Source: Thermoflexus hugenholtzii JAD2
GTDB lineage: Bacteria > Chloroflexota > Dehalococcoidia > SHYB01
Assembly: GCA_945861815.1 (NCBI GenBank)
Contig: CAMAVV010000074.1
Span: 1 to 7,702 of the forward strand
Direction of reading: 5' to 3'
Length of the DNA: 7,702 nucleotides
Part shown: in pieces, positions 6,011 through 7,702 of the stretch
Position numbering within the stretch: the stretch's first letter is position 1
How the letters are laid out: the number at the start of each line of letters is the position of its first letter
Notes under the pieces: model-generated
Databases searched by the model: none
What the model saw: only the letters and a program-made list of their open reading frames with translations
Told to the model about the DNA's origin: nothing
Translations under genes and position numbers: made by a program

Positions 6011-7291
6011 TCAGCTAGGCTTTGTCTTAGGCCGGGCGCTGGGCACGCCATACTTGGGCTTGCCGGTCATCAGCAAGAAGGGCGCTGCGATGATAATGAC
6101 GCTGCCTAGGAGAACCATGCCCAGCGTATAGTCGCCTCGCCAGTCGAAGACTACGCCGAGAGTGAGGGGGCCGAAGATCGCGCCGATGATGAAGGGGACT
6201 TCGAAGATGCCCATGATGCTGGCGAAGGCCTTTGTGCCGAAAAAGTCGACGGCGATGATGCTGCGTAGCGGCGTGATGACGCCGTGGCCCAACCCAAGGA
6301 GCGCGATCGCCAAACCAATCGACCATAGGTGTCCAGGGAAGCCGAAAAAAATCATGCCTGACCCAGCCGAGATGACGCTCACGATGGCTAGGACTTGGCC
6401 TGACACCCGGTCGCCGAAGAGGGTGAAGGGGATGCGCCCACAGAGGTAGGATGTCGCTAAGATCGAGACGGTAGCGGCCGCAGTGCCTTCTCCGAACCCT
6501 TCGCTGCGAAGGTGCTGCACCTGGTGAACGACGATTCCGTTCAATGCCATCCCTTCGATAGAGAGGATGATAGAGATGGTCCAGAAGGCACGGCTGCGGA
6601 GGGCCTCCCGTACCGTCATGCCAAGGGCCGTTCCTTGTCCCTCGCCTTCTTTTCCCTCATCCGGCGCGTCGCCGTCCGGCATAAGGCCCCGTTCCTCTGG
6701 GCTATTGTGGATGAGCAGCGTGAGCGGAAGGCCGATCGCCGCCGTGCTGACGCCGAAGGCCAGGAGCGCATCGCGCCAGCCCCAGGCGGAATAGATCGCG
6801 CCGACGATGGGCACGAAGAGGCCACCGATAGGCGGGCCGATCATCAGCAGGCCAAGGGCCCTGCTGCGCTTGCGCTTGAACCACCGGACGAGGACGGTGG
6901 ACATGGGGACGTTGAAGGCGAGGCTCATGCCGAGGGCGACGATGAGCGACGTCATATAGAAATGCCATAGGGCCTGAACCCGGCTCATCAGCACAAGGCC
7001 CACGGAGGTGATTGTGATACCGATGAAGATCATCCGCTTAGGGCCCAGGCGGTCGACCAGCATGCCGGTGATGGGCGAGATGAAGGCCCCTTGGATGCGC
7101 TGGAAGGCAAAGGCCGCCGACATGGCCGTCGCCGACCAGCCGAAGGTCTTTCGCATCTCCACAAAGGAAAAGGAGTAGCCATAGATAACGGCCGTTGAGA
7201 GGTACATCATCAGGAACGACGTGATGCCGACGATGTACCAGCCGTAGAAAAACTTCTTGCGAGGAGAGGCTGTTGTCGTGGCTGAAGGCAA
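6011..7291 (-). CDS. MFS transporter, monocarboxylate/oxalate-formate (MCT/OFA-like) type
   Basis: The 426-residue product is a 12-helix major facilitator superfamily permease of the inner membrane, likely moving a small carboxylate by proton symport or exchange. The N-terminal KKFFYGWYIVGITSF begins helix 1; motif A is GMLVDRLGPKR (residues 76-86) between helices 2 and 3; the central cytoplasmic loop (about 196-225) contains NSPEERGLMPDG, a sequence typical of MCT/OFA-type carriers, followed by an acidic Gly/Glu-rich linker; a second motif-A-like LFGDRVSGQ (291-299) lies in the C-terminal half. The start is a TTG at 7291, since no ATG or GTG is in frame before residue 28, which would delete helix 1. 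No Shine-Dalgarno is seen, but the upstream gene ends 20 bp away, so translational coupling is plausible. Its stop is 2 bp from that of the membrane protein. Substrate inference from family and neighbours only. Confidence 0.9.
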   Translation of the reverse strand: MPSATTTASPRKKFFYGWYIVGITSFLMMYLSTAVIYGYSFSFVEMRKTFGWSATAMSAAFAFQRIQGAFISPITGMLVDRLGPKRMIFIGITITSVGLVLMSRVQALWHFYMTSLIVALGMSLAFNVPMSTVLVRWFKRKRSRALGLLMIGPPIGGLFVPIVGAIYSAWGWRDALLAFGVSTAAIGLPLTLLIHNSPEERGLMPDGDAPDEGKEGEGQGTALGMTVREALRSRAFWTISIILSIEGMALNGIVVHQVQHLRSEGFGEGTAAATVSILATSYLCGRIPFTLFGDRVSGQVLAIVSVISAGSGMIFFGFPGHLWSIGLAIALLGLGHGVITPLRSIIAVDFFGTKAFASIMGIFEVPFIIGAIFGPLTLGVVFDWRGDYTLGMVLLGSVIIIAAPFLLMTGKPKYGVPSARPKTKPS

Positions 7292-7311
7292 AGGGGTTGT
7301 TCTCGGGAGGG

Positions 7312-7702
7312 CTAGGCCTTGGCCCGGACCTCGATGCCTGCCAGCTTTTCCAGCGGCTGCACTAGGGCCGCCATATCCTTTGATCCTAATCCCATAAGCG
7401 ATGCCTCCGTGAAAGCCTGGCGAGCCTGGCCTGCCATGAGGATGCGCGTCCCCGATTCGTCGGCAACCTCGGCGATAAGGCGCAGGTCCTTGAGGATGAG
7501 GTCGACAGGCGTGCCGGGGTCGAACGTGCGCTCCAGGGTCATGGGCCCGTTGCGGTTGAGCATGGCGCTTGCTGCGAAGGCCGAGCCGAGGACCTCGAGG
7601 GCGACCTTCGGGTCGGCGCCTGCCTTGGTCACAAAGGCTAGCGCCTCGGCGGCAGCGGCGGTGTGGATGGCGACGAGCAGCTGGTTCGCCAGCTTGATGA
7701 TC
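7312..7702 (-). CDS. 3-hydroxyacid dehydrogenase, GarR/tartronate-semialdehyde-reductase-like, C-terminal part
   Basis: Only the last 129 residues are in the window; the NAD-binding domain lies beyond the right edge. The frame is open from 7701 to the TAG at 7314-7312. It opens with IIKLANQLLVA, where the Lys (codon 7695-7693) is the catalytic lysine and KLANQ matches E. coli GarR. It continues with EALAFVTKAGADP, FDPGTPVDLILKDLRL (the family's PGF...KDL helix) and GLGSKDMAAL. Members reduce tartronate semialdehyde to glycerate or oxidise 3-hydroxyisobutyrate. It is clearly divergent from the family member at 2293-3174, which has KTLLN at the lysine and a different C-terminus, so the two are not a recent duplication. 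It lies 20 bp upstream of the transporter gene and is probably co-transcribed with it, suggesting the carrier imports the substrate or a precursor. Confidence 0.88.
   Translation of the reverse strand, partial: IIKLANQLLVAIHTAAAAEALAFVTKAGADPKVALEVLGSAFAASAMLNRNGPMTLERTFDPGTPVDLILKDLRLIAEVADESGTRILMAGQARQAFTEASLMGLGSKDMAALVQPLEKLAGIEVRAKA

Noticed and set aside
6512..6970. Plus-strand open frame of 152 codons
   Set aside because: Antisense of the MFS transporter; Arg/Asp/Glu-rich translation with no domain.

Overview
This is a GC-rich, gene-dense bacterial window holding eight genes: one broken, one cut off by the right edge, and six intact. No rRNA, tRNA, CRISPR array, insertion sequence or phage gene is visible. 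The gene mix (CaiB/BaiF CoA-transferase, 3-hydroxyisobutyrate-dehydrogenase-like reductases, carboxymuconolactone-decarboxylase protein, amidohydrolase-2 protein and an MFS carboxylate-type transporter) is typical of environmental organic-acid degraders such as Chloroflexota (Dehalococcoidia/SAR202-like) or soil Proteobacteria. This taxonomic guess comes from gene content only and is tentative.

Layout. Positions 1-965 (minus strand) carry truD, the tRNA pseudouridine-13 synthase. It has an in-frame TAA at codon 31 and a one-base frameshift in a run of five G, and its 3' end lies beyond the left edge. Positions 966-1069 are a divergent promoter region with a TATAAT box. Positions 1070-4842 (plus strand) form a tight four-gene catabolic operon: CoA-transferase, NAD-dependent beta-hydroxyacid dehydrogenase, carboxymuconolactone-decarboxylase family protein, and amidohydrolase/decarboxylase. 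Positions 4865-5353 (minus strand) encode a Cys-type glutathione/thioredoxin peroxidase, convergent with the operon. Across a 109-bp divergent spacer, positions 5463-6008 (plus strand) encode an unrecognised membrane protein of about five helices. Positions 6011-7702 (minus strand) hold an MFS transporter preceded by the C-terminal part of a second, GarR-like 3-hydroxyacid dehydrogenase, probably one transcript.

How it fits together. The operon can be read as a small-molecule degradation module: CoA transfer to an organic acid, NAD-linked oxidation or reduction of a hydroxyacid/semialdehyde, and one or two decarboxylation or hydrolysis steps. The nearby MFS/GarR-like pair could import and reduce or oxidise a related acid. 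The substrate cannot be read from sequence. The most unusual single observation is the doubly broken truD among otherwise intact genes. I found no convincing evidence for an entirely new kind of system; the best candidates for something undescribed are the substrate of the four-gene cluster and the membrane protein divergent from the peroxidase.
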